Source: Corella eumyota (lineage: Eukaryota > Chordata > Ascidiacea > Phlebobranchia > Corellidae). Taken from it: a DNA stretch of 64,000 nt. The stretch covers positions 7,882,501 to 7,946,500 of the forward strand of contig OY720097.1 in NCBI GenBank assembly GCA_963082875.1, read 5' to 3'. The notes beneath the pieces are model-generated. The model was not told where the DNA came from. It saw only the letters and a program-made list of their open reading frames with translations, and searched no databases. Every line of letters starts with the position of its first letter. Position 1 is the first letter of the stretch. The translations under genes and the position numbers were made by a program. Shown here piece after piece: positions 37,601 to 48,858 of the stretch.

Positions 37601-37799
37601 GCGCTAAAAATAACAACACAGTCGAAACAAAAACACTTAAATATCTGCTATACATTTATTTATTATTTAAAATCTTACCTAATTCGATTCCAGGTTGTTG
37701 AAGTTTAATCTTTATACCGGTTTGACCATCCCCAATACTGACTAGGCAACCAAATATAACCAAAGACAAAAAATATCGAACGTTTCCATAGAAATTCAT
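34603..37799 (-). CDS. BPI/LBP-family secreted lipid-binding protein
   Basis: Member of the bactericidal/permeability-increasing protein and LPS-binding protein family, secreted and lipid- or LPS-binding in vertebrates. Thirteen exons: 37799-37679, 37603-37516, 37254-37123, 37046-36941, 36812-36681, 36601-36538, 36446-36314, 35912-35741, 35571-35483, 35417-35276, 35078-34901, 34792-34716, 34644-34603; 491 residues, near BPI's 487. Signal peptide (residues 1-26, hydrophobic FLSLVIFGCLVSI), then GIKIKLQQPGIE. Cys155 and Cys195 lie 40 residues apart, the spacing of the single BPI disulfide. The C-terminal barrel is recognisable by MVRDFPNDERMLQFVISTYS and HTLTEAGFF. Exon 7 was ended at 36314 because only that donor keeps the frame into exon 8. 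Orthology to BPI, LBP or a PLTP/CETP branch cannot be settled by eye. Confidence 0.9.
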
Positions 37800-40046
37800 C
37801 TTTTATTATTTTGTTCCAATAACATACTTTAATAGGACAGAAATTCTTCTTATATAGCAGGCCTTGATGCCCCTGGCTACGTTTATTAAAAAGGATGCCA
37901 TTTTTATGTTGTCTGACTTATTATAACCGCAAACTATTAACTTTGTTGAAAACAAGGAAAAAACGTGATCTGGATGCAAAAAAATTTTATTATTTTGTAA
38001 GTGATTCACTTTAATACTCCGTATAAATTGTATTTTTAGAAAAGCAATTATTTGTCATAAATCAACATACCCTTGTACACAAACATCTTTCTTGACATGT
38101 ACCATTATACGAACTTGATCGTACGGAAATACATATCTATTTATATCGAAATGATTCATATTTAAATTTCGTCTTACTACAGTTTTACGATGTAGACTAA
38201 TTTTTAAAAATTTCGACAAAACAAGAAGCTTAACCTCATTTTTCCAAAATCGTTTCACGCGGGTCTGTAGTAACGTACTCAATAAAGCAAGAAAAAACAG
38301 AATTCCATTGTTGCACAATTGGCGCGCTTTTTCGTTAACACGACGCGTGATTTTTGAAGCCAGGCCAACTTTGGATCGTGCGTGTCTTTTATTCGAGCGT
38401 GTCAGTGAACAGTTTTAAATGATGTAAAATAATTTCACAACGGTGCATTATTGAATTTTTTTAATTCTTCTGCAATACCTAATGAGATATTGTTACAACT
38501 ATTTTAACGATATATAAGATTTTATTTAGTATTAAATGCAAAATATAATACATTTTTAAGCACACGTTAAAGTTTAAAAATGTTATAATAAAGGTCATGC
38601 GATCTGGAGAATCAATATTGCCTAAAGCATTCCCACACAAAGACGTTGGAGAATTAGAGTCCTTTTTTTCGAAAATGCAACTTGTATATTTACAAACCCC
38701 TTCATAGAATCAAAATAGCACGGGAAATGAAATGATGCAATGTCTTATTTTGCTATAAACAAAAAAAATGAAAAAAGTTAGGTCGAAACTATCCCAAAGG
38801 TTTTTATTAAAATTACCAACTTTGATAAAATTTCCAAACGCAGAAGTAGTTGTGGACGCAAATAACTTTCGAAAGATAAGGTAAAAATCACATGACACAA
38901 AATTTGGATATTTAAAAAAAAATACGTCTTTTAGTTTACGTAATAAAATTTTATTTGCAAGCAAAAAATTTAAAAACAAAATTCTGTATTTTATGACATA
39001 ACGCGAATATAATATACATTAATAAGGAAAGCGGATTATATAATATTTTAAATCGTACATATAAAATGAAAAGAGAACACAGTGCAATAATCAGTGGAAC
39101 TAAATTAAACAAAAGGTTGACTTAGATTATAAATTAAATAGTAATATTTTGTACATTTTGTAATATTTTTATTCGTTTATAAAAATATTTTAATTACAAA
39201 TTAAAAGTCTTACATTATAATTGCCTATTTTAATTTTACTTGTAAACAAAACAACTTACAAATTAACAATAGAACATGGCAAAAATTCATACAAAACAGC
39301 TTTAAGTTAAATTGCTTAAAATGTTCTGTTATATATAACCTGATAATTCTTTACCGCAGATATAGAAAAAAAATGTTCGAAGGAAAAATTGCAACACATT
39401 TCCTTTCGTTAAAAAAGAATTCTTTGTTAGAGTTAATTTGCATATTACGGCTTATTAGTTACATATTGTTAAAAGTTTGTTAATATTATGTTATTTTAAA
39501 CACTGTTGACATGTAGGGCCTCCTGTTTGACATTTTTAAAATTTTACAAAAAAAAATGGCAAAACAGATTTAAGCGTTGCAAAGTGCAAAATTACAAAAG
39601 CACAGCTATGAAGAGTTAGATTATAGTAGCACAGTAGTACACCAATAATAAAAAAAATTAAGAAGTTATTCTTGAATATTCAACTTACACAATACACAAT
39701 CTTATTACATGGGCCAACTCTTTGTGACTAATCAAATTTTAAAAAATATTTTAATTTAATAAAAATTTGAATTTTCTGTTGTCAAACCAGTATAATGCAA
39801 ACTATTGAATAAATGTGCTATCTTGAAAAGGCAACAAAGTGTTAACTATGTACTATGTATGACATAAATAAAATATCTAAAAGGAATAAATAAAACTTAA
39901 GGAAAATATATCTGTAATATTAATAAACTTGATAATATATCTGTAAATAATAATAAATTGATATTAAAATTAAACAGTAATCTCTAGACATGGACATTAC
40001 AAACAGAAAGGATCTTCAAGTGCAATTAGGGAGGAAACATAGAACT
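37800..40046. other. Promoter of the BPI-like gene and 3' region of ZDHHC1
   Basis: Left part is the upstream region of the BPI-like gene; right part is probably the 3' UTR of the palmitoyltransferase. Several open frames of 60-90 codons occur, but their A/T-driven composition (runs of F, K, N, I) and lack of splice support make them unconvincing. No repeat family recognised. Confidence 0.5.
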
Positions 40047-43000
40047 CTAGTCGAGTGAGTTTTTGGTTGGAAGGGATGGTAATTTACGCTTTTTGATGCT
40101 GATTTCTTCCGAACTTGAATCTCTCGAGGCTCTTAGTGGAGGAAGTTTTGAGTTTTTTGACATCAACATTCCGTTTAGTTCATTTGAGGAATTTTTATTT
40201 TTTTTCAGTTTTTTGAGGTGAGGATTTTTTGATGGCATATCTTGATCACCCTTGATGTATAAAGTCATATATTAAAATAAAAGACAAATCAAGTTTATTA
40301 GAAGTTCATAACTAACCCTATTTATATTAACCAGTCAATCACATGCCCAAAACTGTACAAAAACCACTAAATTTAAAACTTTTAAGAATTAGAACAGTAC
40401 CTACGTTTTCAGAAATTGCATTTGGCAGAAGACCATTGTCATCAACATGGACCACTACATTTGCAATATTGTTGGAGATACTATGCACAGTCAACACACT
40501 GTCGTCATCTGTCACATAACTGGGGTTGTCTTGGGGTGAAATAACCTCATTACCCCTGTCGGGAGGAATATTTGTGTTGCTCACAACAGTTGGGACGATA
40601 TTTTGATTTGGTTCTTGAGTGATGTGTTTATTTTTCATTAACGCATGTTTAGGGAATTCTTCCTTAGGTGCTGTATTTTGATTTTTTGGTGTACTTTCTA
40701 CAGTTGGCACGGTCTGGGGATGTGCTACCCGCTCACGGCGTGACGTCTCTATGACATCTGATTCGGCATTACAAATTGTCCCATTTTCAACAGCACTTAA
40801 ATCGTTTTCTTGTTCCTGTTCCTTCTGGCGCTTTCTTTCTTCCTTGACTTGAATTTTTTGTTTGATGTAATCATATGTTGATGTTTTATGTTGCACTAAA
40901 TTAAAAATATTTAAATTTTTTTTGCTTACCACTGCCAAGATACAAAAATAACACCATAAAACCAAATCAATGAAGGTTTAAGGTCAAAGGCAGATAGACA
41001 ATTTAAAGGCTTAAAAAATGTAATTAAAATTTATTTTTATTTTAGTTACCTGCCAGAACTACATATAAAGAATAAAGTTTTAACTTAACTGATAAAAGGT
41101 ATTTTTTAATTTTTTCGTTTACTTACTAAGCATTAAATGAAAAAATAGAAGTTGTATTATTAAAAACAGGCAGCAAATCAACATAAAGATTTTAATGCCG
41201 AGAAAAACAAGAAACACAATTCTTAATGATAGACTTGAGTTCCACCATACATCTGTGAAAGAAATATTTTATATATGAATTCATATTCATTAAAATGAAA
41301 TCCTGTTTATTAAAAAAAATAAAAAACAAAACATATTAAGTAAGACGAAAATTGCATATTTTAGAAATAAGGCCATAACAAAAAAATTATCTTAAAATTT
41401 TATAAATTTAAATCCATAAAAAGGGTTAGTCACAATTTAGACATCTGCCTTGAAAATAAAAACCAAGTTAATTTAAACAGTAAACAAACCAATATTTAAA
41501 TTCTTGAAGTCTTGAACAGCATTAATAAACACATAAAGAGAGATTGCAGCCATTCCAACAGCACCAAGAATAGCCGAGATTAAGGTGCCAAGAAACATAC
41601 TAAAAAAAGTAAAAAAAATATTTAACTATTGCAACTCACAAACTGTTTAACACATTTAAAAGTGAAGCAAAATAAAAATTTAACAAAGCGATTATTTACT
41701 TGATACTTTTTAACATTTTTAATTCACATTGAATCTACATTGTTTTAATCACATTTACATACTTGTAGTTTTTTTCTCCAATGCAGTTGTTTAACCATTT
41801 GCAATGATGATCGAACCCAGCAACACACTTGTTACATGCACTACAGTGCTTACTCCTTTCAGAACTAAAAATTTACAAAAATTAAAATAATTTTCTTTTA
41901 AATGTGCTTCTCAAGTTTGTAGGCATGGTAGGCCTATTTTAAGTCTCTTACACATTACATAATAATAACATTTAATTAGTTAAAGCCAAGCAAACTAATA
42001 AACAAAGTTCATAGGATAGCCTATATATACATGCTAAAGAGATTCACTATAATAGTAGTACCAGGAACATATTTAGCAATATTAAATTAGCCCACTGTTT
42101 TTAAATGATTAAAACTCGATAAAACAAATGTTTGTTGACACAAATTTGTTTGATCTTATTATATGTATATACAAACTATATTTTTATTTTCCTGCAGTAC
42201 ATAAGATATGGTGAGAAAGCAAAAAGCCAGGAAGCAGTTAAGTAGAAAATTGGCCTGATTCAACAGAAAATTGCAAAAAAATTATACACCCGTATTAAAA
42301 ACATGATATTTATCCGACCAAACAGTAAAAGTAAAATAAAAGTTTTGCACAGGACAAGTGACTCAACTTTTTTACAAAAACAAACAAACCAGTATCAAAA
42401 ACAAATAAACAAAAAGAAAAACTGATATTTAAAAAATATAAATCTATATATATAGGGGCTTAGTGGACTATATTCTAGTATGTCCAATTTTTGGCTTACA
42501 AAAAAATGCTGTTTGTTGTTTAGAAAAATTATTGCGAGTAAATATTAATTAGGAGTTTTGATCATATTACGACAACTAAAATTCTAACTATAGGGCGGGA
42601 CTATTTAAAATGAAAAAAACATTAAACTACTTACACAGAAACCTCACAAATATAACAATAATTGTTTTCAATGACATGAGAGTGGGCAGTACGATCAAAC
42701 ACTGGGTATGGTTGATTCCGTTGCTTCATTCTTTCTATTGAACGGTCATCAGCGGGATTTATAGTAGTTGCAATTATGTGAAACACGAAATGAAATAAGT
42801 ACAACAACCCAATAACCTAAAAATAAATCAGTTTTATTTAGAATTACACATTAATTTTTCACTGTAGATATATCTACAATAAACATTTTCTCTTTAAATG
42901 ATTATCATGAATAATTTAAAAAAATAAATGCTATTACTGACTAAAACAAGGGATTTAACAACTTACAGTGTAAACATATGGCCACCAAGTACTGGGTAGA

Positions 43001-43421
43001 GCTAGGGTTTCCACACCAAAAGCCATAAAAGCAAACAAAATTAACATCATCCAAGCAAAAACCTGTAAAGTAACATAATAAATACAATAAAAATAACATC
43101 ATCAAAAGCTTAGATTTTTTTTCTAACCAAATCAGTCACTTAACATTCAAATTAAAAGAAACATCAAAAAATAGATATAGATTTACATACAAATAGGGTA
43201 TGGTTAGTCATTAAAATGTTAAAGTTGTGGTCTACACATATACATATATGAATATACATATATAAAGAATAAACTACAAAAAATAAATAAAAAAAACATT
43301 GAAGCAGTAATTTTTAAGATTTTACCTGCATACAATTAAGTGGTAAACTCCATCCATTAAATCGAACATATTGTGAGTTGGACTCTGTCGTCTTTACTCT
43401 GTTTTTCTCATTACAACACAT
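40047..43421 (-). CDS. ZDHHC1: DHHC palmitoyltransferase, ZDHHC1-type
   Basis: Membrane S-acyltransferase that adds palmitate to cysteines through a DHHC active site. Eight exons: 43421-43326, 43062-42967, 42816-42635, 41864-41763, 41599-41490, 41252-41127, 40895-40405, 40250-40047; 468 residues. Two N-terminal transmembrane helices ([16 protein letters not shown] and a second around residues 55-80), then TINPADD, the Cys-rich domain [20 protein letters not shown] and the catalytic [13 protein letters not shown]. Two more helices follow, then [14 protein letters not shown], which matches the post-helix TTYEYI motif of ZDHHC1. The ~200-residue cytosolic tail is Ser/Pro/Glu-rich and ends in basic segments ([19 protein letters not shown]). 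The ZDHHC1/ZDHHC11 group is the closest; I cannot rank the two. Lies 174 bases downstream of MRPS14 on the same strand. Confidence 0.93.
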
Positions 43422-43467
43422 TTTAAAAGTTTACAAAATAGCTTACCAGTTCACATAATGATAGCAA

Positions 43468-43490
43468 TCTAAAGTAAAAAAAAATATTTA
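43468..43490 (-). promoter_or_regulatory. Candidate trans-splice acceptor for ZDHHC1
   Basis: On the minus strand a run of T ends in ACTTTAG immediately before ATTGC, 47 bases upstream of the ZDHHC1 start and about 125 bases past the MRPS14 stop. In tunicates with spliced-leader trans-splicing such unpaired acceptors mark downstream operon genes. A conventional 5' UTR intron is the alternative. Confidence 0.45.
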
Positions 43491-43595
43491 AATACATTTT
43501 GAAGTTTACCAAAACTATGTTATCAAAATAGCAGCATACATGTAGCAAACATAGTTTTTTTTTAACAGAAATTGCAAAAATACAAAATGTTGAAT

Positions 43596-44198
43596 TCATT
43601 CTTTAAAGTTCACATCAAAACGTTTCCAAACTGCACGCCTCATACCAGACATGTGACCATGGTCGGCAAAATGCCGAAACATAATTCTACTCAATCTCCA
43701 TCGACTTCTATTACCTCGACCCCGTGACGTAAGAGTACATCTGTCCTTTACATATTTTGGCTGGCAATCACGAGGTAAGTTACACATTTCTTGATCCGCA
43801 ACTTGTTTTAGCTCTACTGGTAAAAACCCATTCATCCTAAGGGCCAACAAGCGAACCCTTAAAGGTCCATAATATGTGCCCAGTTTTCGTTTTCTGGCGT
43901 CTCTTTGCATTATCCATTTTGTATGCCATAAAAGTGGTGCTTTTCTATTAACATCACCTCTTCGGGCCCACACATGGTGCTCAAGATGGTGTGGAATTGG
44001 TAAATAAGAGACAGTTTCTTTTTCTGGTGGTTTGTGGTGACCTTGAGGATTAACTGCGGCGTTTTTTAACTTTTTTAATCGAAACCTTGATTTTGTTCTA
44101 ATAGGAATAACACTGTTTGCTAATACAGAATGATTTTGAATCAGACTGTGACTACGCAACATTGAAGATACACCAAATGACCCCTTTAGAAAATTCAT
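43596..44198 (-). CDS. MRPS14: Mitochondrial ribosomal protein uS14m
   Basis: Component of the small subunit of the mitoribosome. Intronless, 200 residues. The C-terminal ~105 residues are clearly uS14m: MQRDARKRKLGTYYGPLRVR, then VADQEMCNLPRDCQP, CTLTSRGRGNRSRW and RLSRIMFRHFADHGHMSGMR. The N-terminal ~90 residues, including HHKPPEKETVSYLPIPHHL, make it longer than the human protein (128 residues) and should include a basic mitochondrial presequence. The ATG at 44198 was preferred to an in-frame one at 44288 because the extra residues are hydrophobic and precede an acceptor-like TTTACAG at 44234-44240. Head-to-head with RNF14. Confidence 0.95.
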   Translation of the reverse strand: MNFLKGSFGVSSMLRSHSLIQNHSVLANSVIPIRTKSRFRLKKLKNAAVNPQGHHKPPEKETVSYLPIPHHLEHHVWARRGDVNRKAPLLWHTKWIMQRDARKRKLGTYYGPLRVRLLALRMNGFLPVELKQVADQEMCNLPRDCQPKYVKDRCTLTSRGRGNRSRWRLSRIMFRHFADHGHMSGMRRAVWKRFDVNFKE

Positions 44199-44718
44199 AA
44201 TCAATAATGGCTTAAAAAATTGATCTATTAAATCTGTAAATATTAATTTTATAATTAATAAAAAATTGTTTTTATAATTTATATACAAAGTATACTAAGA
44301 TAATATTCATTTTTTTTTTATTTATCAGCACTCTACAGATACAAATTTATTTATTCAGCTCCGTTTATATCAAAACAATAAAATTTCACGTGATAGCGAT
44401 TGAAAGTATTTTCTGTGTGACTGCATGACAACACAAGTTTTTAATTTTAATATTTTTTACTTGTCATATAAAAAACGCCCCTGGTGTACAGCAAAAGTTT
44501 AGTAATTATTAATTAATAAAAATGCAGCGTTAAAACGTGTTGACAAAAAAAATAAATTATTTTAAAATAATTCCATATTTTAGCAAAAGTTCTAACAATA
44601 GAAACGAATATTTAAATATTCTTTAAAAATTTGGGGATAAACGAACCCAGCTGATGTTTGATTATATTTACATATTAAGATATTCGATGTTTCGAAACAG
44701 CGCAAGTTTAGTTCAGCC
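44199..44718. promoter_or_regulatory. Divergent promoter region of MRPS14 and RNF14
   Basis: About 520 bases separate the two opposite start codons. Contains an acceptor-like TTTACAG for MRPS14 and an E-box-like CACGTG at about 44388. No TATA box convincingly placed. Confidence 0.4.
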
Positions 44719-46626
44719 ATGGACGATACGGAGGAGAAAGAGAACGAACTTCTTGCACTAGAAAGTATATTAGAGCCGGATAACTTTAAAATCACGAATA
44801 CCGTTGGTTATTTAAAGGTACAGCCTCAAATACCTAACTCTACAATTAACGTTTGTGTTAAACTTTCAAACGGCAACGTCAATACCGCCACGAGGTCAAC
44901 CGAAGTAAATACTTCCCACGTGTTATCGTATTTACCTCCAATTACATTAAATTTTACATTACCTAGTGATTATCCTTCTAAAAATCCACCAAACTTCACT
45001 TTATCATGTAAATGGCTTTCAAGAAAACAGGTAACCAAGCTTAATTCAATTTAAAAATAAACTTTTTAATTATCAGATTTTTATTATATATAATATTTAT
45101 GTTGGTAAATTTTTTATTTTAACATTTTTGCAACGTAAAACAATTAACCATTCTATGCAGTTGGAAATACTTTGCCTAAAACTGGATCATCTTTGGAACG
45201 AACAAATTGGAAATGTTATTCTTTATGACTGGTTTCAATTCCTAGAAAATGATGCGTTAGCGACTCTTAATATTACTGATACACTGTGCATTAAACAAGA
45301 ATTAAATCCAAAGGACAGCAGTTCTAAAAACACTCATGTACCTTCACAAAGGGCGGTTCAGGACATAAGAAATTACGCAGAAATTTTACCCTGGTTATTG
45401 GTGTATAATCAATCAAAAATCAATGAAAAATTACAATCGTCGATTTTTAACTGCAATATTTGTTTAGATACAAGACCCGGTGTACAATGCATTCATTTAC
45501 ATGGTAACTTAATTATGATTATGTTATAATTACTTTTTCGTTATAATTTAATAATATTTCAGGATGCAATCATGTTTATTGCAAAGAATGTTTGTCTTCA
45601 TACTGCCAGGTCAATATCAGTGAAGGTAGCGTTACTGCCTTAATATGCCCAGAACCTGCATGTAAAACTCAATTACTACCCAATCAAGTATGTATGTAAA
45701 TCTTTGTAAATATTTTTCTTTTATAACTACATCGTACTATATTTAGGTTAAAGACCTGGTCACTTCAGAGCTGTACAATAGATACGAAAAACTAATGTTA
45801 CAAACGACTTTAGATACTATGATTGATATTATGTATTGCCCATTGACGCACTGTCAATCAGCTGTTATAGTTGAACCAGAGGCCAGTGTTGCACAATGCC
45901 CAGCTTGTTGTTATGCTTTTTGCCCTTACTGTCGTCTTTCTTATCATGGAGTTAGTCCATGCAGAATGATATCAGGTTTCACATCAATATTCACTTTTAT
46001 TAAAAAAAAATGTGTTTATTATTTTGTGATAATTTGCGTTATTCTTTGCTTAGGTGAAATTAAGAAATTATGTGAAGAGTATAAAAACGGTAATACCGAA
46101 AAAAGAAGGCAAATGGAAAAGAAATTCGGTAGAAAGCCACTGCAAAAAGCAATAGAAGATAGCGAAAACCAACAGTGGATGGACAGCAATGCAAAAAATT
46201 GTCCTGGATGCAAAGCATATATTGAGGTTTCTGACATTTCATATATAAAAATATCATTTCAAATTATTTTTAGTTGCACAAAGTTTTAAGTTTACAATAT
46301 ATTATATACACTAATTTTTTTACGTGCACATTATTTAATTTTAATATTAGTGAGAATAACCTTGCTACAGATATCATCACATATTCATCTGTTTAGTGAA
46401 AAATAGTTTAAAACATTTCTTTAACTTTTCGTATATGTAGAAATCAGATGGATGTAACAAAATGACTTGCTACAAATGCCGGGCTTACTTTTGCTGGCTC
46501 TGCATGGCAACTTTAAACAATCTCAATCCCTACATGCACTTCAACAAACCCGGTAATTCCTGTTACAACAGATTGTTTGAGGGTGTTGACATTAACGATA
46601 TAGATGATGAAGAATGGTATCTGTAA
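44719..46626 (+). CDS. RNF14: E3 ubiquitin ligase RNF14 (RWD + RBR)
   Basis: RING-between-RING ligase; in vertebrates an androgen-receptor cofactor and a ligase acting on RNA-protein crosslinks at stalled ribosomes. Six exons: 44719-45030, 45161-45503, 45563-45687, 45747-45975, 46054-46226, 46441-46626; 455 residues against 474 in human. RWD domain at residues ~5-140 (ENELLALESILEPDNF...LPSDYPSKNPPNF). RING1 begins CNICLDTRPGVQCIHLHGCNHVYCKECL, followed by an in-between-RING region with CPYCRLSYHG. RING2 is NCPGCKAYIEKSDGCNKMTC, where the Cys of DGCNKMTC is the catalytic thioester residue. The C-terminus NPYMHFNKPGNSCYNRLFEGVD is a hallmark of RNF14. Confidence 0.97.
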
Positions 46627-47012
46627 TTATTTAATACATTCTAACATTGTTCAATTATGTTCATGCTTAATGCTTTTAGTATCAGGATTTATTTTATCAA
46701 TTTAAAAAATGCGTCTGGTATATTTTTTCTTTAAACATTGCAATACATTTTTGTTTTTATTTGGTTATTATTATGTCAACATACCTTTCATTTCATTTTG
46801 TTAATTTCTTCTTGTATAATAGATGGAAACTTGTGTTTAGAATTCTTTGCACAACCACAGCAAAATCTGTATAAAAATATTTTAGCAGGTGCCATAGAAA
46901 AAATTGTTATTTATAAATAGTTCTTAAAAATGACTTATTGCTTACATTGCAGCCATGTAGTTTCTTTTTTTATTTAAAATAAATAGTGAAAAAATTTTAA
47001 AAATAGTAGTAT
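46627..47012. other. Convergent 3' region of RNF14 and CDPF1
   Basis: AT-rich, with AATAAA-like signals near 46978 and 46915. Only 386 bases separate the two stop codons. Nothing else seen. Confidence 0.55.
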
Positions 47013-47375
47013 TTATATATGCCTTTCACGATAAAATATACTGCATTGCTGGTCTACACAAACTGGTGCTTCACACATAGTACAATGTGCACCAACAACC
47101 AGAAAATCTTCTTTTGGAGAAAAGGGGTCTTTCATTGAATAAACATCTTCCAAAAAACTAAAAAAGAAAAATTAATCGAAAAAATTAAATTGAACATTTA
47201 TAGGTTCAGTATTTTTCTTGTAGTTTTTTTAGGTTTAAATACATTTTGGACACATAATATTTTTATACCTTATATTTTTGGATCCTTTGGGTTTTTTACC
47301 AAAATAATTGCAAGGAAGCTTGGATTTGCAATGAGAACATGAAAAACTTTGTATTGTTTTTTCAGAACTTTCCAT
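47013..47375 (-). CDS. CDPF1: Cysteine-rich DPF motif protein CDPF1
   Basis: Small protein of unknown biochemical function, conserved in animals. Two exons, 47375-47269 and 47157-47013; 83 residues. Four Cys pairs are visible: FSCSHCKSKLPCNYFGKKP, then the signature MKDPFSPKEDFLVVGAHC, CTMCEAPVCVD and CSIFYRERH. The spacing suggests zinc binding. Human CDPF1 has 123 residues and continues past SLFYSKRF with CLPCVRENI...; here the stop follows YRERHI directly, so the C-terminal part is missing or lies in an exon I did not find. Last gene of the candidate MRPL39-SNAPC3-CDPF1 array, 134 bases from SNAPC3. Confidence 0.88.
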
Positions 47376-47509
47376 TTTAAAACAAAGTTATCTTAAATAG
47401 TGTATATTGTATCTCAAATGTATAAACATAAAACACTGTTAGGTACATATTAAAAATATTGGCAGCAATAAAAAATTTGACATTAACTTATTTAAAACGA
47501 ATAATAATA

Positions 47510-48688
47510 CTAGTAGTCCAAAGCACTGAGATTGATATAAGGAAATGCTAAAAAATCATCATCAAGTTTGTTTCCTTTTAAATCATAATGTAATGTTCGA
47601 AAACAACTGTCACAAAAGAATGATGGGTCCTCATCAGCTAACTTGTCGAAACGTGTGACCCATTGTGCAGCATATGTGTTACAAAGCTTACAAAATATAG
47701 TCTTGAATCTGGCATTGCTAAGTTTTAAAGGGTAAGAGCTTCTTGACTGGCAGTCCATTTTCGACAACAATCTAATGTCTTTAAAAACAATAATATGCTC
47801 ACAATCGCCTTGATGTAAAAATATGTACGGACATCCGAGTCTTAGTTTAAGATCATTAAAAGTCACTTTGTTCATATCTCCGAACTCACAATTTTTTGGA
47901 ACAATCGTGTCACAGTCATTCGCCCATTTTCTTACCCCTTCACTAAGGTCAATATTTGTTGGCAAACGATAATCATTAAAAAATATGTTTTCAATTAAAA
48001 ATGAGGAAGAAGGGCAAATATCTTTAAGTGTAACTGAGGTTGGAAAATTTGGATTCTCCGTAAAATCTCCAACTGGTTGATGATCAAGTGCACATGGGAT
48101 AAAATCTCGTAACTCAGTCAGGTTTTGGCTTCCCAAGACCAAAAAATCAACACCACAGCATTTGTTCCTTCTGTAATTTCTGGGAAAATTCACACAAATT
48201 GTAATTAAGGTATCGGGATATTTCACCTGGTCTTTTTCATCTTTTTCCTTAATACTCTCCGCCCTTTCACGCAGTGCACAGTCCATCTCAAAGTACTTTG
48301 ATTTGTATAAGTAGTTGTATTTACCTAAAGTTGCCCTTCTATTAAGAACCTCACGCCAGTATTCCAATGTCGTCAAATGAACTTCTGATGGAACAGACGA
48401 TATTTCATCCCAGGTAAGGACATCAGCCTCCAAGTCACAAACTAATGAATCAGGGCTGCAAACCTCTTGTAACTCCGTCACAGTTTCTTCGTCCACTTCT
48501 AACTCCTTGCTTAGCAGTTCAGTGGACAAATCATTGTTTTGTTTACCCAGCAACTCAGACTCACAAAGAATAGATCCACAATCTGTAATAAACTGACCGA
48601 TGTGTACAAGAGATGATATCATTCCATGTTCCTCAGACACTTTTAGGCTGTTTAAAAACCTTTCCCCTGTTGTGTTTACTTTATACAT
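47510..48688 (-). CDS. SNAPC3: snRNA-activating protein complex subunit 3 (SNAP50)
   Basis: Subunit of SNAPc, which binds the proximal sequence element and drives RNA polymerase II and III transcription of snRNA genes. Intronless frame of 392 residues. The conserved C-terminal half has the pattern TLITICVNFP, FLVLGSQNLTELRDFIPC, FLIENIFFNDYR, LGCPYIFLHQGDCEHIIVF and a terminal zinc finger: CKLCNTYAAQWVTRFD...FFCDSCFRTLHYD, with two CxxC pairs and a His. The tail KGNKLDDDFLAFPY also matches SNAPC3. The N-terminal ~110 residues are acidic and poorly conserved. Minus-strand TTTTGTTTTGTCCACAG lies 22 bases upstream of the ATG. Confidence 0.96.
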   Translation of the reverse strand: MYKVNTTGERFLNSLKVSEEHGMISSLVHIGQFITDCGSILCESELLGKQNNDLSTELLSKELEVDEETVTELQEVCSPDSLVCDLEADVLTWDEISSVPSEVHLTTLEYWREVLNRRATLGKYNYLYKSKYFEMDCALRERAESIKEKDEKDQVKYPDTLITICVNFPRNYRRNKCCGVDFLVLGSQNLTELRDFIPCALDHQPVGDFTENPNFPTSVTLKDICPSSSFLIENIFFNDYRLPTNIDLSEGVRKWANDCDTIVPKNCEFGDMNKVTFNDLKLRLGCPYIFLHQGDCEHIIVFKDIRLLSKMDCQSRSSYPLKLSNARFKTIFCKLCNTYAAQWVTRFDKLADEDPSFFCDSCFRTLHYDLKGNKLDDDFLAFPYINLSALDY

Positions 48689-48710
48689 TTTTATATTCTT
48701 AACACAGTAT

Positions 48711-48730
48711 CTGTGGACAAAACAAAATAC
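48711..48730 (-). promoter_or_regulatory. Candidate trans-splice acceptor for SNAPC3
   Basis: Minus-strand TTTTGTTTTGTCCACAG is a strong polypyrimidine-AG acceptor with no donor visible in the short upstream gap. It sits 22 bases before the start codon and about 130 bases after the MRPL39 stop, as expected for an operon gene. Confidence 0.5.
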
Positions 48731-48858
48731 CTTATAAATTTTAGAATAAAAGTATTAGTTGTTACAAGTTAGAAACTTTTATGATTTCAGACTAGGAGCA
48801 TCAGTTATTGAAAAATATCACAAAAAATATTTTCAGAAAATTTAAAAAATGTTTATTT

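Noticed and set aside
38055-38979. Open frames of 87-89 codons upstream of the BPI-like gene
   Set aside because: Composition is A/T-driven, no homology, no splice context.
40339-40404. Extension of ZDHHC1 exon 7 to its own stop
   Set aside because: The donor after GAAAAC joins in frame to the basic last exon, whose KK/RK-rich sequence looks coding.
46019-46257. Minus frames opposite RNF14
   Set aside because: Antisense shadows of RNF14 exon 5.
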